A stretch of DNA of 64,000 bases from Isosphaeraceae bacterium (GTDB lineage: Bacteria > Planctomycetota > Planctomycetia > Isosphaerales > Isosphaeraceae): assembly GCA_025356475.1 (NCBI GenBank), contig JANXSX010000044.1, forward strand, positions 50,327-114,326, in the 5' to 3' direction. The position numbers and the translations under genes were made by a program. Under the pieces are notes generated by a model. That model worked only from the letters and a program-made list of their open reading frames with translations, was not told the DNA's origin and made no database searches. This document shows, in pieces, positions 18,758 through 28,256 of the stretch (position 1 is the first letter of the stretch; each line of letters opens with the position of its first letter).

Positions 18758-20614
18758 ATGGAAACATTAGATGAAATCCTGATTCGACTTCGCAACTTGA
18801 TTCTTGATGAGAGGTTCGAACCGGTGGAAACCGACACCCTTGAACTCAAGGCGGGTCCGGCCGATGGGGGACTCTGGAAAGAAGTCTACAAAACGGCAAA
18901 CGCCTTCCTCAACACACGTGGCGGTATTCTCATCCTTGGGATTAAGGAGGAGGGTAAAGGTGCTGCAAAGCGTTATGTGTTCACAGGATGGAAGGAAAGC
19001 TTCGAGGGACCTCTGAAGGATCTCCCTAAACAGTTTACAGATCGTGGTGGATCCCCCTTGGACCTCCACGAATCGTTTCCGTCCGCGTCTCCTCGTAACT
19101 TCATGAATGGGCAGATTGGTGTGGTTTACGTCGACGAACTCGCCGCAGACCGCAAATATGTCTTCTACGAAGGTGAAGCGCGAAGGCGTATCGCCACCGG
19201 AGATCACAAAGTTAGCGTCGCAGACATCTCAGCTCAGGAAGAGTATCGCGAGGAAGCCCGGAATGCTCGCGAGTTGGTCGTCGTCCCCAATTCGACAATC
19301 GATCAACTCGACCTTGATAAGCTGAACGATTACATCACACGTTTGAATCAACCGGTACGGGTCGAAACACTCAAGCCAACTCTTCAAGATGCCCAGTCTT
19401 TTTTGGAACGTAAGTCGTTCCTCAAAGATGGTGCAGTGACCATGCTGGGTATGCTCGTCTGCGGGACCTATCCCGGTGACCGATTGGGATTTCGCTCGCA
19501 TGTGCATGGATATGTGATTCTGCCAGGTCGAGTGACTCAAGACAAACAAGATTTTATCGACAATATTCTGCCTTTAATGGATCTCAGCTACAATTATATA
19601 CTCAGAAATATTCTTGTTGGTATTAGCATGGATCGGGGTGGATCTGCCAAGCCACAGTACCCGGAGGAATTGCTGCGAGAGACCGTCAATAATGCCTTGG
19701 CTCACCGCGATTATTCCATCAACAAGCAAGCCAGTATCGCCATTCGACCCGATCTGGATATCTCGATTCGCAACCCAGGATCGTTCCGATCACATTTGCT
19801 CATCGAAGCGGTTGATCAACCGCCCCGGCTCAGGCGCATCATTCCCGAGGCAAAACCACGCAATCCCAAGCTCGCCGATGTCCTTCGGGTTTATCGGAAG
19901 TGGGAGGGGCGGGGCATTGGCATGGCGACGATGGTCAACCTCTGTTTAGAAAATCGCATCGATCTCCCTTACTACATATTAAGGCCCGAGGAGGTTGAAC
20001 TCGTCCTACGATCGGGTAAGCTACTCGACGAACGGATGGAGCGTCTCTTCGTGTCCTTTGATCGTTACTTGGATGAAAAACTTCATGGGATTCCTCTCAG
20101 TCTACCTCAGAAACTCATACTTGCTTACTTGATAAAATCGGAGTGGGACAATCAGCTTGTTCGGTACACCATCCTACTCAGTCCTGATAACAATCATTAC
20201 GAAGAGTTGAAAACGTTGGAAACTGCCGGACTGATCTCGACTCATCCGCTCAGTAGTGCCGTTTGCGAAATTTACATTGTCGATCGAAATCTGGTCTCAC
20301 AAGATTATTTGCCGACCCTTCGCGATCTCTTCGGGCTCGGCTTCGATTCGTTGAGTTTGGTTGCCAAGCAGGCTCTTGGTGTTGTTCATCGATTCAATCA
20401 ATTCTCAAAACAGTCATACCCAAGTGCGAAGCAGGTGAGTTTCACCCTGTGGTATGAAGAATCACACAATCATGTCGACGCCATCAAAGAATTTGATGCG
20501 TTCTTACGAAAACTTCGATCCGTTTTCGAGAGGCTTGTGAAAGAGGAATTCGTGATCAAGCAAGGTCGAGGTTACGTCCTGAATCATCGATTTAAGGATA
20601 CGCACTTGTTTTAG
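18758..20614 (+). CDS. AlbA_2 (Schlafen-type) plus HATPase protein, RecG-like regulator family
   Basis: 618 residues from the ATG at 18758. Residues ~15-150 form an AlbA_2 domain (ETDTLELKAG, then NTRGGILILGIKEE), the nucleic-acid-binding module found in Schlafen-like bacterial proteins. Residues ~300-420 carry the GHKL ATPase signature ELLRETVNNALAHRDYS, with the key Asn at about 312, and a GIGMATMVN glycine loop. A winged-helix-like tail follows. Proteins with this order are annotated as transcriptional regulators, and some sit in defence islands. Base composition is lower in GC than in the flanking GTPase and sigma genes, hinting at separate acquisition. A weak hairpin at 18703-18721 separates it from the GTPase gene. 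Confidence 0.85.
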   Translation: METLDEILIRLRNLILDERFEPVETDTLELKAGPADGGLWKEVYKTANAFLNTRGGILILGIKEEGKGAAKRYVFTGWKESFEGPLKDLPKQFTDRGGSPLDLHESFPSASPRNFMNGQIGVVYVDELAADRKYVFYEGEARRRIATGDHKVSVADISAQEEYREEARNARELVVVPNSTIDQLDLDKLNDYITRLNQPVRVETLKPTLQDAQSFLERKSFLKDGAVTMLGMLVCGTYPGDRLGFRSHVHGYVILPGRVTQDKQDFIDNILPLMDLSYNYILRNILVGISMDRGGSAKPQYPEELLRETVNNALAHRDYSINKQASIAIRPDLDISIRNPGSFRSHLLIEAVDQPPRLRRIIPEAKPRNPKLADVLRVYRKWEGRGIGMATMVNLCLENRIDLPYYILRPEEVELVLRSGKLLDERMERLFVSFDRYLDEKLHGIPLSLPQKLILAYLIKSEWDNQLVRYTILLSPDNNHYEELKTLETAGLISTHPLSSAVCEIYIVDRNLVSQDYLPTLRDLFGLGFDSLSLVAKQALGVVHRFNQFSKQSYPSAKQVSFTLWYEESHNHVDAIKEFDAFLRKLRSVFERLVKEEFVIKQGRGYVLNHRFKDTHLF

Positions 20615-20762
20615 CACAGTTTTGCACTCTCCAGAGAAACGTTTTGCACTGACACGAATGAGCGACTTACACTTGTCTGTCGGCCGATTGGCGATGAAGA
20701 TGGAATGGCGGGCCTTCAGGGCACGGGACGACGCCTCTTTGGGAATAGGGGAACAGAGCGTA

Positions 20763-21416
20763 ATGGGCGTGGTGGGACCGATGGAACTGATCGCGAAGGC
20801 TCGCGCGGGGGAAGGCGATGCGCTTGGTGAACTCTGCGCTTTGTACCGCAACTACCTGCGCATGGTGGTTCGAACTGGGCTCGGGCCCAGACTTCGTGAA
20901 CGTGTTGAGCTATCCGACGTGGTTCAAGAGGCACTTGTCGAAGTCGTTCGCCAGTTCCCTCAGTTCACCGGCCAGAACGAGGCTGCACTCGTGGGCTGGC
21001 TGAGGCGATTGGTTGGCCAGAAGCTTGCAGATCTGGGTCGATACCACAGTCGGGCCAAGCGAGGGTCGGGCGGGTCGGCGGTTCCGCTTGACGCGGCCTG
21101 GGATGTCGGGGGCGATTCGAGCCAGGGCGGGGGGGGGAAGCTACTCGACATGCTTGCCCTCGACCAGACGAGCCCAAGCGAAGCCGCCAGCAAGCGCGAG
21201 CTGACTGTTCTGCTCGCCGACGCCTTGGATGGTCTACCCGAAACCGAAGCAATGGTCCTCTGGCTCTACCATGCCGATGGCCTGTCGTTCGAGGCGATTG
21301 GCGACCGCCTCGGGGTCAGCCGCAAGAGCATCCGAGGTATCTGGGCGCGGGGTTTGAAGAGCTTAAAGCGTACACTTGATGGGCCGCCGGGCGGACCTCG
21401 CCTGTCGACTCAGTGA
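20763..21416 (+). CDS. ECF-type RNA polymerase sigma factor
   Basis: 217 residues from the ATG at 20763 (another at 20781 is possible, and longer in-frame starts upstream add a non-conserved stretch). Region 2 is seen in DALGELCALYRNYLRMVVR and ELSDVVQEALVEVVRQF. Region 4 is seen in LPETEAMVLWLYHADGLSFE and GDRLGVSRKSIRGIWARGLK. A Gly/Ser-rich linker of ~35 residues joins the two. The kinase gene starts 16 bases after the stop. This sigma-kinase pairing is common in planctomycetes, where the kinase is thought to control the sigma factor. That link is known for the type and inferred here. Confidence 0.92.
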   Translation: MGVVGPMELIAKARAGEGDALGELCALYRNYLRMVVRTGLGPRLRERVELSDVVQEALVEVVRQFPQFTGQNEAALVGWLRRLVGQKLADLGRYHSRAKRGSGGSAVPLDAAWDVGGDSSQGGGGKLLDMLALDQTSPSEAASKRELTVLLADALDGLPETEAMVLWLYHADGLSFEAIGDRLGVSRKSIRGIWARGLKSLKRTLDGPPGGPRLSTQ

Positions 21417-21432
21417 CGGGGAGTCTCTAGTC

Positions 21433-24400
21433 ATGGTCCGTCTCATCGAAACCGACCCTGAACTCGACCCGGCCCCATTTGACCGCGACGAGCGGCTAGG
21501 CGAGGCGATCGAGACCTTCCTGGCACTCGACGAAGTGGGCCAGGCCCCTTCAATCGAGCAGTTCGCGGCAGGCTATCCGGAACTCGCCGATGACTTGGTG
21601 GAAGCGCTCGACGGGCTCGCCCTGGTTCGCGGCCTGGTGGGTGGACCCGAGGGGGGGCACCGCCTCGAAGAAGGGCGGCGAGTGGCGGGTTACCGGATCG
21701 TTCGTGAGTTGGGCCGAGGGGGAATGGGGATCGTCTATGAGGCGGTCCATGTCGGGCTCGATCGACCGGTGGCTTTGAAGGTGCTGGGTGGGTACGCGAC
21801 TCCCGACTCGTCAGGTCGGCGGCGGTTCTTGAACGAGGCCCGAACGGCTGCGGGCCTGCACCATACCCACATCGTACCGGTGTTCGACGTTGGTCAGGTC
21901 GGCGGCCTCTGCTATTACGCAATGCAGCGGATCGAAGGGTGCGGGCTCGACCGGGTCTTGAAGCAGATGCGCCGGGACCGGTCGACGGCGGCCGGATCGA
22001 CCCAGGGCTCGGGGTCGAGGCCGACCGCCTCAACGCCGAAGTTTGCGGAGTCACCTCTCCATTGGAGTCGCAGTTCAAACTCGAATTCGGGCAATCTGCT
22101 GGTCGAATCTGGAGGGTTGTTAGTTCCTCCTCAGGATGAGGACTCTGCCCCATTTCAGCCCCCTCGCGGAAGCGCCTACTACCGTTGGGTCGTTGCGATT
22201 GGGCGTCAAGCGGCGGAGGCGCTCGGCCACGCTCATGCCGCAGGGGTGATCCATCGCGACGTTAAGCCTTCGAACCTGCTCGTCGATGCCCGAGGCACAG
22301 TCTGGGTTGCCGATTTTGGCCTGGCGCGTCGGCTGGCCGACCCCAGTCAGACCCAGGCGGATAGTCTGCTCGGTACGCCTCGTTACATGAGCCCCGAGCA
22401 GGCCAAGACTGGCCCGATCGACGGACGGTCGGACGTATATAGCCTGGGGGCAACACTTTACGAACTGCTCACGCTTCAGCCTCCCTTCGATGGTCAATCG
22501 GCGGCGGAGTTGATCGAGCAGATCCGCCTCAAGGAAGTCGCCCCCTTGCGCAAGTGGGACCCCAGGATCCCTCGCGACCTCGAGACCATCGTCCTCAAGT
22601 GCCTGGCGAAGCGGCCCGCAGACCGGTACGCCTCAGCGATCGAGCTGGCGGCCGATCTCGGTCGGTACCTGGCGATGGAACCGGTCCGGGCGCGGCGGAT
22701 TGGCCCGATTGGTCGAGCTTGGCGGTTCGCTCGCCGACACCCGGCGGTTGCGGGGGTCTCGACCGTGGCCACGATCGCCGTCCTCTCGACCGCGACTTAT
22801 GCTTACGTGCGAGTCGTCGCCGAACGGGACCTCGCCATCATCGCCCAGGGCGAGACGCAGATTCAGCGCGATCGTGCCCTTTACGCAGGGGCCGAGACCA
22901 AGGCCGCGATGGCAAGCTTGAAGCGATTCGCCTCGGACCAACCCGACCGGCGAGCCGCTGGACTCGACCTCTTGAAGGACGCCGCCGAACAGACGCCCGC
23001 CGACTCGCCCTTACGGCTTCGACTACGAGATGAAGCCATTGAGTTCCTCGCCCTTCGTGACGTGATCACTCAGCCACCGGTGGTGACGGGTCCGACGCGT
23101 GGTTTGGTCTACGGGCCCAACGACCGAGTCGTCACCCTTGCCGAAGACGGTCAATCCGTCTCGTTCTGGGACCTGAGCCACGGTGGGAATCTTCTCCAGA
23201 CCCGCGACCTCCCCAGCTCGGAACAGAGATACTGGCCGCGCGGTGCTCAGTTCTCGGCGATCACCATGACGGGGCCAACCACGGCGGCGGTCATCTGGGG
23301 AAACGGCCATGGTGTCCGAATCTTCGACATGACCGCGTGCAACCCCACCACCGACCTCGACATCGCCATACCCGACCACCAGGTTATCGGTATCTTTGGT
23401 GCCCCTGTCGGCGGGCGATTCGTCACTATCGAGGCGATCAACGATCGCTTGGGCTCGGGTACATCCGCAAATGGTGCTAACCCACGACGACGCTCGGGCC
23501 CCGATCGCAGCCGGTTGGTCGTCAATCTCTGGGATATCACCGCCCCCACGCACCCCCCAATCACACTCGGTGTGATCGACCCCGACGAGGCTCGTCAAGC
23601 GATACCCCTGGTGGCAATCAGCCCCAACGGCGAGCTTGTCGCGACCTCACTCCTGTTTCGACCAGACATCACCCTCTGGTCAGCCCGCGATGGCTCCAAG
23701 CGCAAGACTTTGGAAACCCAGCACGACGTGACCGCCCTCGGCTTCGGTCCCAATGGTCTGCTCGCCGCTGCGGAGAGTGGCTCCATTCGACTTTGGGACA
23801 CCCACACCATGGCTCCATTGCCGGGTGTCACCCCTCGGTTGCCGTTCGTCTTCCGCCTGAGGTTCAGCCCCGACGGTGGACTGCTCGCTGTACGAGGTTG
23901 GGGCAACGAGGTTGAGATCTGGGACCCATCCGCGAACGCCATGGTCGTCAATTTGAAGCCGTCGGAAGCCGTTGTGGACATGACGTTTGCGCCAACGGGA
24001 AGGCGGCTCGCTGTCGCCGGGACCGAGCAGACACTTTCGCTCTGGGAGATCGACGAGCCAGTAGCTCGGGTCCGACTCGGTGGGTTTGCCCAGGAGCCGA
24101 CGTCACTGGCGTTCGGGAAGGATGGCACCCTCGCGGTCGCTTCGCGAGAAGCGCCCCCTCGACTCTGGCAACCTGACGAGCCCCCGGTCGGTCGGAGCCT
24201 GGCTGGTCTTGGTTCGCCAACGACCCTTGCGTTCGATCCGACCAGTGGCAAGCTTGTCACCTTCGATAGTAATGCGCGTGTCCTCCGCTGGAGTGATCCC
24301 ACCCAGGTGGATCAACCTCCCACCCAGATCAAATTGCCGAAGCCCTCGGGACGATCGATGGGCGATGAGCCAATCGCCTGGTCGACCGACGGCAAAACCA

Positions 24401-25197
24401 TGGTCCTCTTTACCGGTTCTGACGAGATTTATCTCTGGTCGAACTCCTCCCCCAAGACGATCCGCAGCATTGTCGACCCTGCCTCAGAGCCCGCAGACCC
24501 CTTGGGCCGGGGCAATCCGCCTCGGACTGTCCCAGGTCAACGCCCGGCTCCGGTTGCCGAAGTCCCTCCTCGACCCGCAGGAGCAGCCCCCGCTGAAAGT
24601 CCTTCGAATCCTCAAGCTGGACCACGCCGCCCAGGACCGAATCGGGTTACCCCCTATCGCAACGGTCGGCAACTGGCGATCGACCCCTCCGGGAAGCGCC
24701 TCTACCTCGTGGGCACGAACTCGGGTGAACTCCGGGTCTGGAACCTTGAGTCGAACCAGGCCAAGGAACTGGCCTGGCCAAGCTTGGTCGAGGATGTGAC
24801 CGATCTCGCCCTCAGCGATGACGGCCAAATGCTCGCATTGATCGATCGCGCAGGGTCGGTCACCCTAGTCGATCCTGTGTTGAAAGAGGTTATCACCAAA
24901 CTGGTCCCTCCCAGCGGTGGCGTCTTCCACGCGTCGGTCGTGGCCTTCGCCCCCGGCGGCGATGAACTCGCAGTCGGAACACGTGCAGGAATGATCTTGG
25001 TCTGGTCACTCGGAGGTGAATCCAGCAGCGAGACCACTCTGACGCTCAGGTTGGCAAGCCACCGAGGCAACGTCACCACGCTCGCATACAACCTCAAGGG
25101 AGATCGACTCGCAAGTGGCGGCGTTGATAAGTCGGTCGATATCTGGAACCTCAACCCGATCCGGACCGAACTCAATAAGATCGGCCTGGGCTGGTAA
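21433..25197 (+). CDS. Ser/Thr protein kinase with transmembrane segment and WD40 repeats
   Basis: 1254 residues from the ATG at 21433. The Hanks-type kinase is complete: G-loop GRGGMGIVYEA (94-104), Lys116 in VALKV, HRDVKPSNLL (274-283), DFG (294-296) and GTPRYMSPEQA. A ~65-residue low-complexity insert (about 180-245) splits the lobes. A transmembrane segment lies at ~438-459. The C-terminal ~650 residues are WD40-like blades (LAAAESGSIRLWDTHTM, then DRLASGGVDKSVDIWNLNPI), with a Pro-rich insertion near residue 1030. The beta-propeller would be outside the cytoplasmic membrane and could act as a sensor. It follows the ECF sigma gene by 16 bases and is probably co-transcribed with it. Confidence 0.93.
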   Translation: MVRLIETDPELDPAPFDRDERLGEAIETFLALDEVGQAPSIEQFAAGYPELADDLVEALDGLALVRGLVGGPEGGHRLEEGRRVAGYRIVRELGRGGMGIVYEAVHVGLDRPVALKVLGGYATPDSSGRRRFLNEARTAAGLHHTHIVPVFDVGQVGGLCYYAMQRIEGCGLDRVLKQMRRDRSTAAGSTQGSGSRPTASTPKFAESPLHWSRSSNSNSGNLLVESGGLLVPPQDEDSAPFQPPRGSAYYRWVVAIGRQAAEALGHAHAAGVIHRDVKPSNLLVDARGTVWVADFGLARRLADPSQTQADSLLGTPRYMSPEQAKTGPIDGRSDVYSLGATLYELLTLQPPFDGQSAAELIEQIRLKEVAPLRKWDPRIPRDLETIVLKCLAKRPADRYASAIELAADLGRYLAMEPVRARRIGPIGRAWRFARRHPAVAGVSTVATIAVLSTATYAYVRVVAERDLAIIAQGETQIQRDRALYAGAETKAAMASLKRFASDQPDRRAAGLDLLKDAAEQTPADSPLRLRLRDEAIEFLALRDVITQPPVVTGPTRGLVYGPNDRVVTLAEDGQSVSFWDLSHGGNLLQTRDLPSSEQRYWPRGAQFSAITMTGPTTAAVIWGNGHGVRIFDMTACNPTTDLDIAIPDHQVIGIFGAPVGGRFVTIEAINDRLGSGTSANGANPRRRSGPDRSRLVVNLWDITAPTHPPITLGVIDPDEARQAIPLVAISPNGELVATSLLFRPDITLWSARDGSKRKTLETQHDVTALGFGPNGLLAAAESGSIRLWDTHTMAPLPGVTPRLPFVFRLRFSPDGGLLAVRGWGNEVEIWDPSANAMVVNLKPSEAVVDMTFAPTGRRLAVAGTEQTLSLWEIDEPVARVRLGGFAQEPTSLAFGKDGTLAVASREAPPRLWQPDEPPVGRSLAGLGSPTTLAFDPTSGKLVTFDSNARVLRWSDPTQVDQPPTQIKLPKPSGRSMGDEPIAWSTDGKTMVLFTGSDEIYLWSNSSPKTIRSIVDPASEPADPLGRGNPPRTVPGQRPAPVAEVPPRPAGAAPAESPSNPQAGPRRPGPNRVTPYRNGRQLAIDPSGKRLYLVGTNSGELRVWNLESNQAKELAWPSLVEDVTDLALSDDGQMLALIDRAGSVTLVDPVLKEVITKLVPPSGGVFHASVVAFAPGGDELAVGTRAGMILVWSLGGESSSETTLTLRLASHRGNVTTLAYNLKGDRLASGGVDKSVDIWNLNPIRTELNKIGLGW

Positions 25198-25837
25198 TTT
25201 CAGCCGACGGACCTCTTCTACACTTCCTCTCTCGCCAAGCAAGAGGGGCCGTGTCCGAATCGCATGAACTTGAGCGTATATGTCTCTTGTCGATCCGCCG
25301 CAAAACGTGAATGGTGAACAGCTTGTAGCTTCTTGAACACAGGACAATCCCCTCCGTCGCAACCGCATTGAGCCACGAGTGATCAAGCGTCGAATGAAGC
25401 AGTTCCCCTTGATGACAGAGCCCCGATCCGTACTCCGTAAACGCTTGCTGGAAAAGAAGGATGCAGCTTAAGTTCCTGCCATTCAAGAATGACCTCTTTG
25501 CTACCTCTCGGCCCGGATCAGCTCGCGGACGTATTCGCTGACGCTGCTGTATCTCCTGCGGTGACACGTTCCTGAACGAAATGCTTCATCGATTCGGGAA
25601 GGGCGATGTTCATAGTTTCCATAAGCGATCTCCTTTCCCCCTCATCCTACTATTTTGGCAATTATTGTCACTCCATTGCCAAAAGTCGACATGATGACAG
25701 TTGGGGGCTACTGGAGAATCTAGGGGGTTGATTTCCTTCTAAGGCTCAAAGCTCATGAGGGATTCCACTCCTCGCGAAAAACGTGTATGTTGAGAGAGTT
25801 AGATCAAATTTGGGACCGCGCGGACGGAGAGTGAGAA
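25198..25837. other. Non-coding region (640 bp) with a mobile-element remnant
   Basis: The left half holds the repeat copy described at 25254-25502. From 25503 to 25837 the DNA is AT-richer and I see no gene. Short open frames here do not resemble proteins I know. Confidence 0.5.
25254..25502 (+). mobile_element. Degenerate insertion-element copy A (internally deleted)
   Basis: This stretch matches the element at 28448-28986 in two blocks and in the same orientation. Its right block (25346-25502) is about 95% identical by eye to 28830-28986. The left block (25262-25345) matches 28457-28537 more loosely, and the ~290 bases between are missing here. The terminal inverted repeat is recognisable at 25466-25487 (one mismatch to copy B) and decayed at 25254-25275 (17 of 22). 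No transposase can be read, so the family is unassigned. Confidence 0.7.
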
Positions 25838-26275
25838 TTGCCCACGATCTTCCGATCAATGAAGCGTGACGACGATGGGTTGCCGAGGGTGGGAGCAAAC
25901 TCAAATGAGTTAGGGGTTCGGGTTGCACCGCATAATAATCCTGACATAGACGACGACGGTAATGGCAATGCTAAGTTAAATGATGGAGGAATGTCAGTAT
26001 CAGAAAATTGGAGATTCATGCTTGCTCATTTGATTCCTAAACGTCTAAGGATCATGCATGCCGCAGCGGCTGGCAACAATTCGCTGACGTGTTACCGTCA
26101 TGGCAATGGTCCTTTTGTGCCAGCATCTGTGGGTGGTCATCCCGATTTGTCCCTTATCTTGAAGCCCCACAATCCTCGTGCCGGACTCATCACGCCAGCT
26201 CAGCAGGTTAGTATTCCTCAGTTTCAGAATGATCTTGCGGCAACGCGAGCCGAATGGGTAGTTGACGAAACTTGA
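25838..26275 (+). CDS. Small protein with GGMSV motif, possible toxin, unknown function
   Basis: 145 residues. The TTG at 25838 is preferred because GGAG stands 8 bases upstream, while the ATG at 25859 has no ribosome-binding site. The sequence has a GLPRVGANSNELGVRV segment, then DIDDDGNGNA, then GGMSVSENWRF, then HLIPKRL. This order reminds me of small ADP-ribosyltransferase-type toxins (Tse2-like) and related orphan proteins, but I cannot confirm it. There is no signal peptide. The TPR gene starts 3 bases after its stop, as expected for a two-gene unit. GC is lower than in the surrounding chromosome, and mobile-element remnants flank the region. Confidence 0.6.
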   Translation: MPTIFRSMKRDDDGLPRVGANSNELGVRVAPHNNPDIDDDGNGNAKLNDGGMSVSENWRFMLAHLIPKRLRIMHAAAAGNNSLTCYRHGNGPFVPASVGGHPDLSLILKPHNPRAGLITPAQQVSIPQFQNDLAATRAEWVVDET

Positions 26276-26278
26276 TAA

Positions 26279-27541
26279 ATGAATAACGAAGATAGCACAA
26301 ATTTCTTTGGTAATCCCCACTACCTGGCCTACATTCGGCTCTTAGGGGAACTGCATGCCCTCATTCGCGAGGACAAAGACGAAGAGCCTGAAGGCGATGC
26401 TATCCGTGAACAGATGGATGAGCCTGGTAGCCAGCTTTCTAAGGATGAGATCGAAAGTGTAAATGGCGTTTCTGCCGATTTATACTCCCTCTTTGATCCG
26501 CAATTGCCTGCATTATCACAGACAAATGAAATCCGAGCGAGTTTAAAGCGAGCAGTCGATTCCAGAGACACGGGAGATCTTCATACCGCACTAACCCAAG
26601 TGAGGAAGTATTCGAGATACATTGAGCCGGCGGTTTTGGCCTATTTACGAGGCACCATTTGGATGGAGCAGAAAGAGCATGCACTTGCTCTTCAGTTCTT
26701 TCAGCGTGCGGCTGAACTAGATCCAATCAATCAAAATTATGAATATCTACTAATTAATGAATTTTCCAAAGTTAACTCCGAAGCAGCCATAGTTCTTGCG
26801 GAACAAATCATTAAAGAACCTAATTTGCATCATTCGAGAGTAGTGCTCAAGGCGTTGGAATTGTTTTTCTATGCGACAAAAGAACAGTCTGACGAAGCTT
26901 CACGACTAGAGAGGGAGGCGTTACTTTCTGTTTTCGACGAAACGATCTTCCGCATGGAAACAGCGGGGGAAACTGGAAGTCAGCTTGCAATGGCCTTTGC
27001 ATTAGCCGGATTTTGCTACGAGAGTCTGGATCAGTTGGATCAAGCACTTGCATATTATGATCGAGGGCTTTCAATCGTACCCTCTAACGAAGCCCTCCTA
27101 GTGGCACGCGGCATCCTGTTGTACGGAGGCGACACCAAGAAAGCCGTGCATGACTTTGCACAGGCTATCAGTAATGGGACTCAACTCGTTTGGCCTTATT
27201 TCTTCTTGGCACACCATTCACTTATTCAAGATCTCTATGAAGATACTCTCCGATACTGTGCGATTTGCGAACGATTAGCAACTACACCCACGCTTTTGGC
27301 AAATGTGTTGGAATGGGCTGCAATCAGTCATTCGAGTCTAGGATCTTCAGAACTGCTGATTGAGGCAATTTTTGGGGCGGCTCTGACGTTCGATCCCGGA
27401 AATGCCCGCATATCGCGAAATCATCAGGCATTCAAGGATAGCCTCAGACCTGTTACACCCACAATTCCAATTCGGTGGGACAAAGGTGATGAAGGATCGG
27501 TTCAAAGCGTTGGCAAAGCTGAGTTTAGGATCGCCGCATAG
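26279..27541 (+). CDS. Tetratricopeptide-repeat protein, partner of the preceding small gene
   Basis: 420 residues, with the ATG 3 bases after the previous stop. There is no signal peptide. The N-terminal ~95 residues are acidic. From about residue 100 there are TPR-type helix pairs, for example AYLRGTIWMEQKEHALALQF, FFQRAAELDPINQNYEYLL and LAYYDRGLSIVPSNEALLVA. TPR proteins bind other proteins. Here the tight linkage suggests it binds or neutralises the 145-residue product, which is inference. Codon use and GC resemble the gene before it, not the flanking core genes. Confidence 0.8.
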   Translation: MNNEDSTNFFGNPHYLAYIRLLGELHALIREDKDEEPEGDAIREQMDEPGSQLSKDEIESVNGVSADLYSLFDPQLPALSQTNEIRASLKRAVDSRDTGDLHTALTQVRKYSRYIEPAVLAYLRGTIWMEQKEHALALQFFQRAAELDPINQNYEYLLINEFSKVNSEAAIVLAEQIIKEPNLHHSRVVLKALELFFYATKEQSDEASRLEREALLSVFDETIFRMETAGETGSQLAMAFALAGFCYESLDQLDQALAYYDRGLSIVPSNEALLVARGILLYGGDTKKAVHDFAQAISNGTQLVWPYFFLAHHSLIQDLYEDTLRYCAICERLATTPTLLANVLEWAAISHSSLGSSELLIEAIFGAALTFDPGNARISRNHQAFKDSLRPVTPTIPIRWDKGDEGSVQSVGKAEFRIAA

Positions 27542-27707
27542 AGACAATCAAAATTCGACATAGCATTCCAGAACTATCCGGCCAACTTTTTTTGGAATTG
27601 CCCGATATTGCTGTGCTTTCTCGAATTGCGGTCAGTCTACTGTACGCACGATTCCAGATCGGGTCGTCGAAAATCAAGAAGTGAAGGGGGCATTAGTAGA
27701 GATATCT

Positions 27708-28073
27708 ATGTCTCCGAAGAAGGTGATCTCCGTTCTGGCAACGTTGATACTCATAGCAGCTTCGACGATCCTCCTGTTCGGATCTCCGAAGGTTAAGCAA
27801 GTGAACATGCTCTCCGCGCGGTACCAAAGGATGGCAGACTACTGTGAAAAGGCCGAGGCCACATACCTGCTTTCTAGTGACCAATTTCTAAGTGAATTGG
27901 ATGCTTTTGAAAATAAAAAAATGAATAAAAAATCGCTGAGTTTTATTGAACTTTCGCCCCCAGGTGAGGAGCGGATTTCGCTGAGGAGGGTGCGGCTCGC
28001 AATCGCGAAAGATCTCAGCATTATCAACGCCTTAAACGTTTTTACGAATATGCTTCGAGAAACCCAGAGATGA
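27708..28073 (+). CDS. Small membrane-anchored protein, unknown function
   Basis: 121 residues from the ATG at 27708. A GTG at 27681 in the same frame would add nine residues. An N-terminal hydrophobic segment (VISVLATLILIAASTILLFG) is followed by a helical, charged region (MADYCEKAEATYLLSSDQFL). There is one membrane pass or an uncleaved signal, and no recognised domain. It shares the AT-rich composition of the two upstream genes and is likely part of the same acquired cassette. The coding evidence is moderate. Confidence 0.5.
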   Translation: MSPKKVISVLATLILIAASTILLFGSPKVKQVNMLSARYQRMADYCEKAEATYLLSSDQFLSELDAFENKKMNKKSLSFIELSPPGEERISLRRVRLAIAKDLSIINALNVFTNMLRETQR

Positions 28074-28177
28074 GCGTCTCCGAGGATCTCCAACATCCGC
28101 GTTGGGAGGAGGAAGTATTATTGAATCGGCCTGGCGACGGTGAGTACTAACGTCAAAGTAAATCGGAAAGCTGAAGG

Positions 28178-28250
28178 GCCGGGTCGCCCTGGGTCGTTGC
28201 CCACCCTGGGCTCCCACAGATCCGTACGTGCGCGTTAACGCATACGATTC
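28178..28250 (-). ncRNA. Group II intron domains V and VI (3' end remnant)
   Basis: Read on the minus strand, 28250-28219 forms the conserved domain V hairpin: a GTATGCG arm, a short TTAA tip, then CGCGCACGTACGG closing with ATC. The typical linker TGTGGGAG follows, then a domain VI-like stem (GCCCAGGG against CCCAGGGC) with an unpaired A near the end. The 3' splice end should lie near 28178. The maturase C-terminus stands immediately upstream in the correct order, which supports the call strongly. The rest of the ribozyme is missing. Confidence 0.8.
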
Positions 28251-28256
28251 GTCCTG

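Noticed and set aside
17920..18849. 309-residue open frame on the minus strand opposite the GTPase gene
   Set aside because: It lies antisense to a gene with clear GTPase motifs, has no domain features and arises from high-GC codon use.
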